NCBI GenBank assembly: GCA_963652495.1 | Contig: CAVJTU010000075.1 | Location: 1-13,830, forward strand | Reading direction: 5' to 3' | Length of the DNA stretch: 13,830 bases | Origin: Anthropogastromicrobium sp963652495 | GTDB lineage: Bacteria; Bacillota; Clostridia; Lachnospirales; Lachnospiraceae | In this document: in pieces, positions 1 through 7,241 of the stretch | How the letters are laid out: each line of letters begins with the position of its first letter | Numbering within the stretch: the stretch's first letter is position 1 | Notes under the pieces: model-generated | What the model was told of the DNA's origin: nothing | Database searches by the model: none | What the model saw: only the letters and a program-made list of their open reading frames with translations | Translations under genes and position numbers: made by a program

Positions 1-19
1 CTTCTATTATCGCTCAAAA

Positions 20-43
20 TCCCAAAAAGTGGGAGGTTTTTTT
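20..43. terminator. Probable bidirectional intrinsic terminator
   Basis: A short stem TCCCA / TGGGA (20-24 with 30-34, 5-nt loop) is followed on the plus strand by GG and seven T (37-43). Read on the minus strand, the same stem is followed by TTTTG. It could therefore stop the minus-strand mannan operon about 120 nt past its last gene, and also a rightward gene entering from beyond the left edge. The stem is short, so efficiency is uncertain. Confidence 0.5.
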
Positions 44-53
44 ATATTATTTT

Positions 54-94
54 TTACTCGTCAGCGCTGTGATTAAAACAGTTCTGACGAGTAA
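54..94 (-). other. Stem-loop downstream of the CE2-type esterase gene
   Basis: This is a perfect 11-bp inverted repeat: TTACTCGTCAG at 54-64 and its complement at 84-94. A second pairing, CTGT/ACAG, lies inside the 19-nt loop. On the minus strand it lies about 70 nt after the operon's last stop codon and is followed by A-rich, not T-rich, sequence. It is therefore not a canonical terminator by itself. A 3'-end protecting hairpin upstream of the terminator at 20-43 is an inference. Confidence 0.6.
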
Positions 95-162
95 TCAGGC
101 TGCATTGGGAATTATAAGAAGCATTCCATTGATAACGTTTCTGTTCTCATTCAAGAAGGCTC

Positions 163-1290
163 CTATTCGTAGCCTTCGATATTCAAGCTGCGAATGTGAT
201 GGCAAAGTTCTCCTGCCATCTCCTCTGCCTCCGGAATACGAAGATGGCCTAGCGTTGCCTTACCGTTTCGCTGGAATACACAGTGGGAAATCTTTTTGTC
301 TGCGATGTTCTGGACGGCCTGACTGATCGACATATCCCATCCGATATCATGCTGCAGCAGTGTCGTGCAGCATATGATCCACGCGTTCGGGTAGGTCTGT
401 CTGATTTTCTTTAAAAATTGTTCGTAATGCGCTCTCCAGTTTTGCGCCTTCTTTCCCTCATAATCCTTCTTCATATAGTCGTCTGGGTTGGAATCATTCT
501 GTCCAAACGCCACAATTACAATATCTGGCGTATACTGTGAGAAATCCCACTTTGTAATGGTGCCATAATCTGGATTGTAACGCATCTTATCCCAGATTGA
601 TTCCATGCCGATATAATCCGGCGCATGATACCAACCAGTCTGATCAAGGAGCGCAGCACCGCCCTGTGCGATATCGTGCAGCTGTGCGTCAAATGCGCGC
701 GCCGTAATCCATGCATAGGAATACCAGCTGTTGGAATATTCTCCATGCTGATCGGTCGGATCCGCCTTTCCAATGTAATCAAGTGCCTCTGACACTTCTC
801 CTGCTGAAACAGAATCGCCATATACTTCAATGCGTCTTGGCGGCAGCGGGGATGCCGGAAGGAGTTCACATTTTTCTATTGCATTTTTGCTGTCATCGCT
901 ATCGCAGTTTCTGCTCGCACGACTTTTATCACTGCTGTTATCATTCGTATCAGCGTTGATCTCAAAGCCAAGAATCGTAAGCTCATGACAGGCATCCTGA
1001 CGCTTAAAGATCATGACCTCATGAATATCATCTTCTGTCTTCTGCAATGGAATTGCAATCTCTGCCTCTCCATCCTTTGGCAGCAAAATCTTTGTCTGAG
1101 CGTCGCCCTCGACAACACCCAGATAGTTATCCCAGTAATTATTTTTATTTCGCACATGAATGGATAAATGCGTTCCTTTGAATCGAATCTTTACAAATGT
1201 TCCCGGATACGTCCATACGATAGCAAAAGGATCGCTCCAGTCGATCCTTCCACTATAGATGAGACTGCTGTTGTTTGGCAGTATCTTCAT
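163..1290 (-). CDS. CE2-like carbohydrate acetyl esterase (SGNH hydrolase with N-terminal jelly-roll domain)
   Basis: The product has 375 aa. Residues about 1-110 form a beta-rich CE2-type N-terminal domain, and residues about 153-370 are an SGNH/GDSL hydrolase. Visible motifs are GDSVSAG (158-164, nucleophile S160), GQND (263-266) and a late His in GHLRIPEAEE (H349). CE2 enzymes remove acetyl groups from sugar hydroxyls; in the R. intestinalis mannan locus the CE2 partner works with a CE17 esterase to strip acetyl groups from manno-oligosaccharides. No signal peptide is seen, so action in the cytoplasm on imported oligosaccharides fits. I chose the ATG at 1290: the in-frame start at 1350 lies inside a 14-bp hairpin and would add 20 unlikely residues. 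Purine-rich GAGG and AGAAG lie just upstream of 1290. A Ser/Asp/Asn-rich stretch (about 112-142) sits between the domains and looks like an inserted linker. It is the last gene of the operon, 152 nt after the mutase. Confidence 0.86.
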   Translation of the reverse strand: MKILPNNSSLIYSGRIDWSDPFAIVWTYPGTFVKIRFKGTHLSIHVRNKNNYWDNYLGVVEGDAQTKILLPKDGEAEIAIPLQKTEDDIHEVMIFKRQDACHELTILGFEINADTNDNSSDKSRASRNCDSDDSKNAIEKCELLPASPLPPRRIEVYGDSVSAGEVSEALDYIGKADPTDQHGEYSNSWYSYAWITARAFDAQLHDIAQGGAALLDQTGWYHAPDYIGMESIWDKMRYNPDYGTITKWDFSQYTPDIVIVAFGQNDSNPDDYMKKDYEGKKAQNWRAHYEQFLKKIRQTYPNAWIICCTTLLQHDIGWDMSISQAVQNIADKKISHCVFQRNGKATLGHLRIPEAEEMAGELCHHIRSLNIEGYE

Positions 1291-1317
1291 AATTCTTCTT
1301 TTTTCCTCACATTCTAT

Positions 1318-1353
1318 GCATTGCAGGCTGGCATATTTTCCAGCCTGCAATGC
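1318..1353 (-). other. Perfect 14-bp hairpin in the leader of the CE2-type gene
   Basis: The arms GCATTGCAGGCTGG (1318-1331) and its exact complement (1340-1353) flank an 8-nt loop. It lies 27 nt upstream of the esterase start, in the gap after the mutase stop. On the minus strand no T-run follows, so it is more likely an mRNA stabilising, processing or translation-affecting element than a terminator. Confidence 0.7.
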
Positions 1354-1383
1354 GTTGGCCGTATTTTAACACGTGTGAATACT

Positions 1384-1426
1384 TATTGTTTCATACTTAC
1401 TGCTTAATGCGTATTGTTTCATACTT
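1384..1426. repeat. 15-bp direct repeat, period 28, in the mutase-CE2 gap
   Basis: TATTGTTTCATACTT occurs exactly at 1384-1398 and again at 1412-1426, with 13 nt between the copies. The pair sits just downstream of the mutase stop codon and upstream of the CE2 leader hairpin. It could be a protein-binding pair for an internal promoter, but the 28-bp period is not a whole number of helical turns. Its function is not known. Confidence 0.75.
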
Positions 1427-1442
1427 GCCTGATATGTATTCC

Positions 1443-3167
1443 TTACGCATTCTTGATTGCTTCCATCAGATCAGACAGCTTCTTTGCAGAATCCTCCAGA
1501 CTGGTGCCCTTTATGCCTGCATAGAACTTGATCTTCGGCTCAGTGCCGGACGGACGAACGCAGAACCATGCGTCATCTTCCAACTCAAAATACAGTACGT
1601 TTGACTTCGGCAGTCCGGTCGGTGTGGTCTCGCCTGTTGCCAGATCGGTGATCACGTTGTTCTTGTAGTCACGCAGACGCAGTACCTTGTATGCACCAAC
1701 CTGCTTTGGTGTGTTCTTGCGGTATGCATCCATCATATCCTGCATCTTCTTTGCACCGTCTGCACCCTTGAAGGTCATTGTAAACAGGTCTTCCTTGTAG
1801 TAGCCGTACTTGTTGTAGATGTTTAACATCTGATCCCACAGTGTAATGCCCTGAGTCTTGTAGTAAGCAGCAGCCTCACACAGTGCCATAACAGCAACAA
1901 TGGCATCCTTATCTCTTGCATGCGTACCAACCAGACAGCCGTAGCTCTCCTCAAAGCCGAATACATACTCGTTGCTTCCAGTCTGCTCAAAGAACTTGAT
2001 CTGCTCGCCGATGTACTTGAATCCGGTCAGGCATTCGATGAACTTCATACCATATTCCTTTGCAACAGCCTGAGCCATGTTGGAGGATACGATTGTGGTA
2101 ACAAGTGCGCCGTTTGCCGGAAGAATACCAAGTGCCTTCTTCTGGGACATCTGATATTCGCAGATTAACATACCAGACATATTTCCGGTAAATACCTTAT
2201 ACTCGCCAGTCTTTGTATCTTTTGCATATACACCAAGACGGTCTGCATCTGGGTCAGTTGCCAGAACGAGGTCTGCGTCTACCTTCTTTGCAAGGTCAAG
2301 TGCCAGTGCGAATGCCTTCTTGTCCTCCGGGTTCGGATAGGATACGGTCGGGAAATTTCCATCCGGAAGCTCCTGCTCTGGAACAACTGTTACCTGTTCA
2401 AATCCAAGTTCCTTTAATACACGGCGTACCGGGATGTTTCCTGTTCCGTGAAGTGGCGTGTAAACGATCTTTAAGGAGGAGGCCATCTGCTTGATTGCCT
2501 CTGGATGAAGAACGAGCTTCTTTAATGCCTCCATGTATTTATCGTCGATCTCTTTTCCGATTACTTCATAGAGTCCTGCAGCCTTGGCTTCCTCGGTAGT
2601 CATCTTCTTGATCTCTGCATAATCCTTGATCGCATTTACTTCGCCGATGATCTGTGCATCCTTTGGAGCAGTGATCTGTGCGCCATCCTCCCAGTATACC
2701 TTGTAACCATTGTATTCCGGCGGGTTATGGCTGGCGGTTACGACGATACCTGCGGTGCAGCCCAGAGTACGAAGTGCGAAAGACAGCTCCGGTGTCGGGC
2801 GCAGACTGTCAAAAATATAAGCCTTGATGCCATTTGCAGCTAATACGCATGCTGCGGTATCTGCAAACTCAGGAGACATACGGCGGGAGTCAAATGCGAT
2901 TGCAACACCCTTTGCGGCAGCACCCTGCTTGTTGATGAAGTTTGCAAGACCCTGAGTAGCCTTTCCTACGGTATAGAAGTTCATACGGTTTGTGCCTGCG
3001 CCGATTACACCGCGCAGACCACCGGTACCAAACTCCAGCTCTCTGTAAAAGCGGTCGAAGATTTCGTCCTCGTTGTCTGCAATTGACTTTAACTCAGCCT
3101 TTGTTGCATCATCGAAAATCGGAGATGTACACCAATACTCATAGCTTTTCTTAATATTCTCGTCCAT
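1443..3167 (-). CDS. Alpha-D-phosphohexomutase (phosphoglucomutase/phosphomannomutase)
   Basis: The product has 574 aa, close to the length of Firmicute PgcA-type mutases. All four family signatures are present in order: the phosphoserine loop TASHNP (144-149, S146), the metal loop DPDADR (305-310), the sugar loop GFEES (404-408) and the phosphate loop RPSGTEP (538-544). It interconverts hexose-1- and hexose-6-phosphates. In this operon the expected job is mannose-1-phosphate to mannose-6-phosphate, linking the two phosphorylases to glycolysis; glucose-1-phosphate is a likely second substrate. An ATG at 3167 is preferred over the in-frame TTG at 3179 because AGAAAGG/TAGG sequences precede it and the TTG has no spaced ribosome site. 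The gene is separated from the upstream esterase by a 228-nt gap and may also have its own promoter. Family assignment is very safe; substrate preference is inferred from context. Confidence 0.94.
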   Translation of the reverse strand: MDENIKKSYEYWCTSPIFDDATKAELKSIADNEDEIFDRFYRELEFGTGGLRGVIGAGTNRMNFYTVGKATQGLANFINKQGAAAKGVAIAFDSRRMSPEFADTAACVLAANGIKAYIFDSLRPTPELSFALRTLGCTAGIVVTASHNPPEYNGYKVYWEDGAQITAPKDAQIIGEVNAIKDYAEIKKMTTEEAKAAGLYEVIGKEIDDKYMEALKKLVLHPEAIKQMASSLKIVYTPLHGTGNIPVRRVLKELGFEQVTVVPEQELPDGNFPTVSYPNPEDKKAFALALDLAKKVDADLVLATDPDADRLGVYAKDTKTGEYKVFTGNMSGMLICEYQMSQKKALGILPANGALVTTIVSSNMAQAVAKEYGMKFIECLTGFKYIGEQIKFFEQTGSNEYVFGFEESYGCLVGTHARDKDAIVAVMALCEAAAYYKTQGITLWDQMLNIYNKYGYYKEDLFTMTFKGADGAKKMQDMMDAYRKNTPKQVGAYKVLRLRDYKNNVITDLATGETTPTGLPKSNVLYFELEDDAWFCVRPSGTEPKIKFYAGIKGTSLEDSAKKLSDLMEAIKNA

Positions 3168-3395
3168 GTTCCTATCCAATCCTTTCTAAATTAACTTCTC
3201 GAATGCGCTGTGGTTGTAGTTTTGCTTCTATGTTATGGAGTGTACTTCGGCGAAGTGTTTGTCGGCCTCTCTTTTCCGCAAGTCCCCACTACACTAATTA
3301 TTATCACATTTTTCTTTGACAGGCTCGCTTCAACGTTCGGCCTCGTAAATCACATTCGCCTCAGCACCCGTCTACGTTATAAGGTTACATACCAT
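3168..3395 (-). other. 228-nt gap between CE17-like and mutase genes
   Basis: This is the longest gap inside the operon. On the minus strand it contains an extended -10-like TGTGATAAT (3300-3308) without a clear -35, a palindrome ACTTCG-G-CGAAGT (3244-3256), and two copies of CGGCCTC on the plus strand (3263-3269, 3338-3344). No convincing small gene is seen in either direction. The segment could be a leader with a secondary mutase promoter or a small dispersed element. Confidence 0.4.
3300..3308 (-). promoter_or_regulatory. Candidate internal promoter (extended -10) for the mutase gene
   Basis: On the minus strand TG-T-GATAAT matches an extended -10 (GATAAT is five of six to TATAAT). No good -35 lies at the expected spacing. 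It would give a leader of about 125 nt before the mutase ATG at 3167. Confidence 0.3.
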
Positions 3396-4547
3396 TTACG
3401 AAACAATCAGCGATACCAGATAAAATGGTCGCACGATATCCTCGGCATCTGTGACTGTAATTTCGAGTCTGTGAACACATCGTTCTGCGTGCTGCAAAAG
3501 CGGTTCCAAATACAGGCAATCTCCCCAGTCTTCTTTGAAATTTCCGTCCAGAATCACTGCATGTTCCTCGTCACCGTCAATCACGGCCTTTGCTTTTGGC
3601 ACAGGCTGCTGTACGGATTTGCGGTACTGAACAGCCAGACAGCTGCATTCGATCTCAAAGATAATTTTATCATTTGTATGCGCTGCTGTCCATCCATTTT
3701 TGAAAATATCAAGCATTCCTTTTTTCTCAATTGGATCAACCAAAAAGCCTTCCAAAATTGCTTCGTTATCCTGAATCTGAATCAGGCGGCTGTGCTCGTA
3801 GGCATTTGCTGTAAGTGGAGTTGGAAGTGACGCGGACGCCGTTATTGATGGCTCCGTTTTCGTACTTTTGCTCACGGTATTTTCTGCCGGGGATTCGATC
3901 TTGCTATTCTCTTCTTCTGTTTTTTCTTCATTTTCCAGTTCTGCCTTGACGGATTCAAGGAATTTGCAGATCTCGTCTGCGACAAGGCGGTGTCCCTTGT
4001 CATTTGGATGAAGATTATCCGGTGTGATATTCGCACGCACAATTTCGCCGCTCTCTACACGCGGATAAATCGTATCTTTGATGCTGACATGCGGAACGCC
4101 ATAATGCGATGCAATGCGGTTGTGGTAGTCCTGTGCGTTCTTTCCGGTATCGTAGAATACGTTATTTAGTACAACAACTGCCGGAGCAGAGGGAGCCGTG
4201 AGCAGACGGCGAATCATTCCCTCATAGGTTTCCTCGAAAAACACATTTGCATCATCGTTGACAGAAAAATCAACGACCACAAAATCAGGGCGATAGCAAA
4301 GAACATCTTTCCATGCGCGTGCACCGCCATAATGGGAAGTTGTTCCGCCGATTCCGCCATTTACAAAGGAAAATACTGTCTTTGGAAATGCCTGCTTCCA
4401 CCACTCATAGACCAGATATGCATAGCATGTCTGTGGTGTTGAGGAGAGGCTTCCCTGTGTAATGGACCCACCCAAAAAGCCAATCACAAGTGATTCGCCG
4501 TCTGCAGCGCGCTTCATCAGATTTTTTAATCGTGTCCTATTCTCCAT
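3396..4547 (-). CDS. CE17-like mannan acetyl esterase (SGNH hydrolase plus C-terminal CBM35-like domain)
   Basis: The product has 383 aa. Residues about 18-202 are an SGNH hydrolase with GGSIT (26-30, nucleophile S28), the Gly block NGGIGGT (63-69), SVND (95-98, N97) and a C-terminal DNLH (D177, H180) completing the triad. Residues about 246-383 form a beta-rich domain matching the CBM35-like module of CE17 enzymes. In the related R. intestinalis locus CE17 and CE2 esterases have complementary positional specificity on acetylated manno-oligosaccharides. No signal peptide is visible, so a cytoplasmic role is likely. The two domains are joined by about 40 residues rich in Glu, Ser, Thr and Lys (about 203-245), which looks unusually long and disordered. 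The start at 4547 has AAGGAAGG 9 nt upstream. CE17 membership is inferred from architecture and neighbours; the SGNH fold is certain. Confidence 0.85.
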   Translation of the reverse strand: MENRTRLKNLMKRAADGESLVIGFLGGSITQGSLSSTPQTCYAYLVYEWWKQAFPKTVFSFVNGGIGGTTSHYGGARAWKDVLCYRPDFVVVDFSVNDDANVFFEETYEGMIRRLLTAPSAPAVVVLNNVFYDTGKNAQDYHNRIASHYGVPHVSIKDTIYPRVESGEIVRANITPDNLHPNDKGHRLVADEICKFLESVKAELENEEKTEEENSKIESPAENTVSKSTKTEPSITASASLPTPLTANAYEHSRLIQIQDNEAILEGFLVDPIEKKGMLDIFKNGWTAAHTNDKIIFEIECSCLAVQYRKSVQQPVPKAKAVIDGDEEHAVILDGNFKEDWGDCLYLEPLLQHAERCVHRLEITVTDAEDIVRPFYLVSLIVS

Positions 4548-4572
4548 ACCAATATTCCTTCCTTAATAAAGG

Positions 4573-4612
4573 AGGCGGCTAGCCACCGGGATACCCCCTG
4601 GCATTGCCGCCT
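4573..4612 (-). other. GC-rich intercistronic stem-loop between the GH130_1 and CE17-like genes
   Basis: AGGCGGC (4573-4579) pairs with GCCGCCT (4606-4612). Inside it, GCCA (4582-4585) pairs with TGGC (4599-4602) and CGGG stacks on CCC. The structure occupies most of the 75-nt gap. On the minus strand it is not followed by a T-run, so it is not a normal terminator for the operon. On the plus strand a T-rich run follows, but no rightward gene needs it. Confidence 0.65.
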
Positions 4613-4622
4613 TTCCTCTTTT

Positions 4623-5807
4623 TTATTCTTCTGCTTTGCACTTATTAATATATTCTAAGTTCTTTTTAATCAAATCGCAGCGCTGTTTTACGCACAGAAC
4701 GCTTCTTCCGGGGTCAGACGGTGTTGAGAATACATAATCAATCAGCTTGTCCACTGTTGTAGATGCCACATGAAGTCTTGTATCGCTCGCCGCATAATAA
4801 ATATAGACATTTCCATCCTTCTCGATTGCGCCATTTGTGAAAACTACGTTTGATACGTCACCGACTCTCTCCCAGTCTCTCGGCCCGATTAACATACCGG
4901 ATGGCTCTGCGATTACCTTTGCCGGATCGTCAAGTGCTGTCGCGAATGCATAGATAACATAGCGAAGTCCCGCTGCGGTATTTCGCACGCCGTGTGCGAT
5001 GTGAATCCATCCGCGCTCCGTCTTGATCGGAACCGCACCTGCACCATTCTTTGCCTCGGTGATGGTATGATACTTTCTCTTGCTGGTGATGATCTCCTCG
5101 TCAATCACCGCATGCTCGATATTCTCACACAGACCAAATCCGATTCCGCCGCCGCTTCCGGTGTCGATAAAATCATCCATCGGACGAGTGTAAAATGCAT
5201 ATTTGCCATGAATAAATTCCGGATGAAGTACAACATTTCTCTGCTGAGGCGAACGAAGTGTCTTTAAATTATCCAGACGTTCCCAATGCTTTAAATCCTT
5301 TGTGCGCACAATTCCGGCTGCCGCTATAGCTGCGGAAAGATCATTTGATGCGGTGTCCTTGCTCTCGGAACAGAACACACCATAAATGTAACCGTCCGCA
5401 TGCTTGGTCAGGCGCATGTCATAAACATTTGTCTCATCCGGGCAGATGTCATCTAATAAAATCGGATAATCCCAGAAACGAAAACCCTCTACCGGAGAAT
5501 CACTCTCTGCCACACCAAAGAAGGACTTTCTGTCATTTCCTTCGATGCGGGCAATCAGATAATATTTTCCGTTTAACTCGATTGCACCGGAATTGAATAC
5601 GGCATTGACACCAAGACGCTCCATAAAATATGGATTTGTCTCTGGATTTACGTCATACTTCCACTCTACCGGGATATGCTCTCTTGTTAAAACCGGATCG
5701 GTATAACGATCATAAATACCATTATAAAAATCAGACTTTTGATTCTTCTTTGCAATCAGCTTCTCAACTTTCGCTTTCTCCACATAATATTGCTCATGAA
5801 GCTTCAT
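4623..5807 (-). CDS. GH130_1 4-O-beta-D-mannosyl-D-glucose phosphorylase
   Basis: The product has 394 aa, the usual size for GH130 subfamily 1. It phosphorolyses Man-beta-1,4-Glc to mannose-1-phosphate and glucose, acting in the cytoplasm on the product of the adjacent epimerase. Family-like stretches are ERLGVNAVFNSGAI (63-76), NGKYYLIARIEG (79-90) and NVYDMRL (127-133). D130 in the last stretch aligns with the proton-donor Asp of characterised mannosylglucose phosphorylases. I chose the ATG at 5807: AGGAGGAG lies 8 nt upstream (5816-5823) and the protein then begins at the usual family N-terminus. An alternative ATG at 5894 immediately follows the epimerase stop (TAAATG); it would add 29 residues unlike the family and has no good ribosome site of its own. 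Subfamily 1 versus 2 is judged from length, sequence style and the pairing with a GH130_2 and an epimerase. Confidence 0.9.
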   Translation of the reverse strand: MKLHEQYYVEKAKVEKLIAKKNQKSDFYNGIYDRYTDPVLTREHIPVEWKYDVNPETNPYFMERLGVNAVFNSGAIELNGKYYLIARIEGNDRKSFFGVAESDSPVEGFRFWDYPILLDDICPDETNVYDMRLTKHADGYIYGVFCSESKDTASNDLSAAIAAAGIVRTKDLKHWERLDNLKTLRSPQQRNVVLHPEFIHGKYAFYTRPMDDFIDTGSGGGIGFGLCENIEHAVIDEEIITSKRKYHTITEAKNGAGAVPIKTERGWIHIAHGVRNTAAGLRYVIYAFATALDDPAKVIAEPSGMLIGPRDWERVGDVSNVVFTNGAIEKDGNVYIYYAASDTRLHVASTTVDKLIDYVFSTPSDPGRSVLCVKQRCDLIKKNLEYINKCKAEE

Positions 5808-5815
5808 TGTATTAT

Positions 5816-5823
5816 CTCCTCCT
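5816..5823 (-). promoter_or_regulatory. Strong ribosome binding site deciding the GH130_1 start
   Basis: AGGAGGAG on the minus strand lies 8 nt before the ATG at 5807. It makes that start better than the upstream ATG at 5894 abutting the epimerase stop codon. Confidence 0.75.
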
Positions 5824-5894
5824 GTAATCTTACAGCTCACAAAATGTCCGGTCGCAAAACCGCCTGTTCCTATACGCAGCTGTGTTTTGTTCAT

Positions 5895-7154
5895 TTATTT
5901 TTCACCAAGCCTGTGAATCATCTCAAAGCACATGCGTCCGTTGTGATATGGACATTTCCACGGCTCGACAATCGGCTTTTTACTCGACGGCTTTTGATTC
6001 TCATCCAACTCCCAGAACCACTCCGAGCCCGGTCGCTTGTCCGTCATAACATTTTGAATATAATCCCAAATATCCTGCGCAGCCTTAAAATACTCGGTCT
6101 TTTCATTGTGCTTTTGATAATAGTTAAAAAATCCCAGAACCGATTCAGCTTGAATCCACCACACACGCATATTGTTATCGACACCTCTCTCACATTCATT
6201 GAGCACGGAATGATCCCGATAAGCGATCTGATAAATCTGTTCTGCAAGTGTATCGGTGATCGGTGCAAGCTCTCTTGCCACCTGCGGATCATCCAAAATC
6301 GCCAGACCTTTATCAATCAGCCAGGACGTCTCAATATCGTGTCCATACGAATACAGATCAATCAGTGTATTCCAGTCCTTGTCGAAAAATACCTCCTGAC
6401 GCTTCTTAACCGGATTATACACCTTTTTCGCAAAGATATCCAGCATCCAGTGAAGATTTTGTCCTACCCGGTTGTCCTTTGTCACACGGTAAAGCTCCGT
6501 ATATCCTTCAAATACATGAAGCAGCGTATTCATCGTCTTTTCCGCCATGACTCCGTTTTCGGAAAGCTTCTCATTGCTGACCGGCTCGAATTTGCGGTCA
6601 AATGCCTCAAGATATCCCTTGTCGTCCTTACAGTGCATTTCAATTACATTGTAAATGCTCCACGCAATGTCCAGGGCTTCTCTGTCACCAGACGCATCAT
6701 AATAAGAAGAAAGTGCATAAATCGCAAATGCCTGATTGTAAGTATGCTTCATGTCTTCCTCTGGCTTTCCATCAAACGTAACAGACCAGTAAACGCCGCC
6801 GCAGGTTCGATCCAGACATGCATTTTTCAAAAATTCATATGCATGCTTTGCGTAGGAAAGAAGCTTTGGACGCTTTAATGTCAGATACGCATTGGAGAAA
6901 AACCATAAAATACGATTATTTAAAATGCACCCCTTTACTGCCCTTTTATCCAGATTTAGGTCGATATCCATGTAGCCATAAAATCCGCCATACTCGTCAT
7001 CCTTAAGCGCTTCCCAAAATGGCAAAATGACTTGGTCAAGATGCGCCTGTATCTGCTGTTTCATCCGCAGCTTTTCGGCGCTGATGTTTGTATTTAAGAT
7101 GTTTTTGTTTAAATTGATATTTAAGTTCATGTCCATAGTATTGTCTGCAGCCAT
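5895..7154 (-). CDS. Cellobiose/mannobiose 2-epimerase (AGE family)
   Basis: The product is 419 aa from the ATG at 7154. It has the (alpha/alpha)6-barrel N-acylglucosamine/cellobiose 2-epimerase fold. ILPFWEALKDDEYGGFYGYM and NNRILWFFSNAY are typical N-terminal motifs. YGHDIETSW (catalytic-type H272) and CPYHNGRMCFE (H404) supply the two His that act as acid/base in characterised cellobiose 2-epimerases. The expected reaction is beta-1,4-mannobiose to Man-beta-1,4-Glc, preparing the substrate for the next gene's GH130_1 enzyme. Relative to known family members, which start near the ILPFW motif, there are about 30 extra residues rich in Asn and Leu (MDMNLNINLNKN). The start is uncertain: GTG at 7181 touches a hairpin arm, ATG at 7154 has GAGG only 2 nt away, and ATGs at 7136 and 7130 lack a site. 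The family call is secure; substrate is inferred from context. Confidence 0.9.
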   Translation of the reverse strand: MAADNTMDMNLNINLNKNILNTNISAEKLRMKQQIQAHLDQVILPFWEALKDDEYGGFYGYMDIDLNLDKRAVKGCILNNRILWFFSNAYLTLKRPKLLSYAKHAYEFLKNACLDRTCGGVYWSVTFDGKPEEDMKHTYNQAFAIYALSSYYDASGDREALDIAWSIYNVIEMHCKDDKGYLEAFDRKFEPVSNEKLSENGVMAEKTMNTLLHVFEGYTELYRVTKDNRVGQNLHWMLDIFAKKVYNPVKKRQEVFFDKDWNTLIDLYSYGHDIETSWLIDKGLAILDDPQVARELAPITDTLAEQIYQIAYRDHSVLNECERGVDNNMRVWWIQAESVLGFFNYYQKHNEKTEYFKAAQDIWDYIQNVMTDKRPGSEWFWELDENQKPSSKKPIVEPWKCPYHNGRMCFEMIHRLGEK

Positions 7155-7180
7155 ATCCTCGTTTACTTTTTTGCATGGCA

Positions 7181-7227
7181 CTCGTATACCGTTTATGAAA
7201 TCACGGTCTCAGGAATCGGTATACGAG
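7181..7227 (-). other. Perfect 11-bp inverted repeat just upstream of the epimerase start
   Basis: CTCGTATACCG (7181-7191) is repeated inverted at 7217-7227 with a 25-nt loop. It begins 14 nt after the GH130_2 stop and ends at the alternative GTG start of the epimerase. No T-run follows on the minus strand. It may stabilise the upstream message, mark a processing site, or influence epimerase translation. Confidence 0.65.
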
Positions 7228-7241
7228 CCTCTTTGTTTTGA

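Noticed and set aside
1291..1350. Upstream start of the CE2-type gene
   Set aside because: It lies within the 3' part of a perfect 14-bp hairpin and adds residues absent from the family. The ATG at 1290 has purine-rich sites upstream.
1384..1426. CRISPR-like repeat
   Set aside because: There are only two copies with a 13-nt spacer, and no cas genes. It is a simple direct repeat.
3210..3830. 206-codon plus-strand open frame across the mutase-CE17 gap and the CE17-like gene
   Set aside because: Most of it is the antisense of the esterase's C-terminal domain. The remainder is a hydrophobic run with no ribosome site or family resemblance.
4573..4620. Plus-strand intrinsic terminator
   Set aside because: The stem is followed by a T-rich run on the plus strand, but no rightward gene lies upstream. 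It is better read as an intercistronic structure of the minus-strand operon.
5739..6878. 379-codon plus-strand open frame
   Set aside because: It is antisense to the epimerase gene, which has clear catalytic motifs. The plus-strand product has no recognisable domain.
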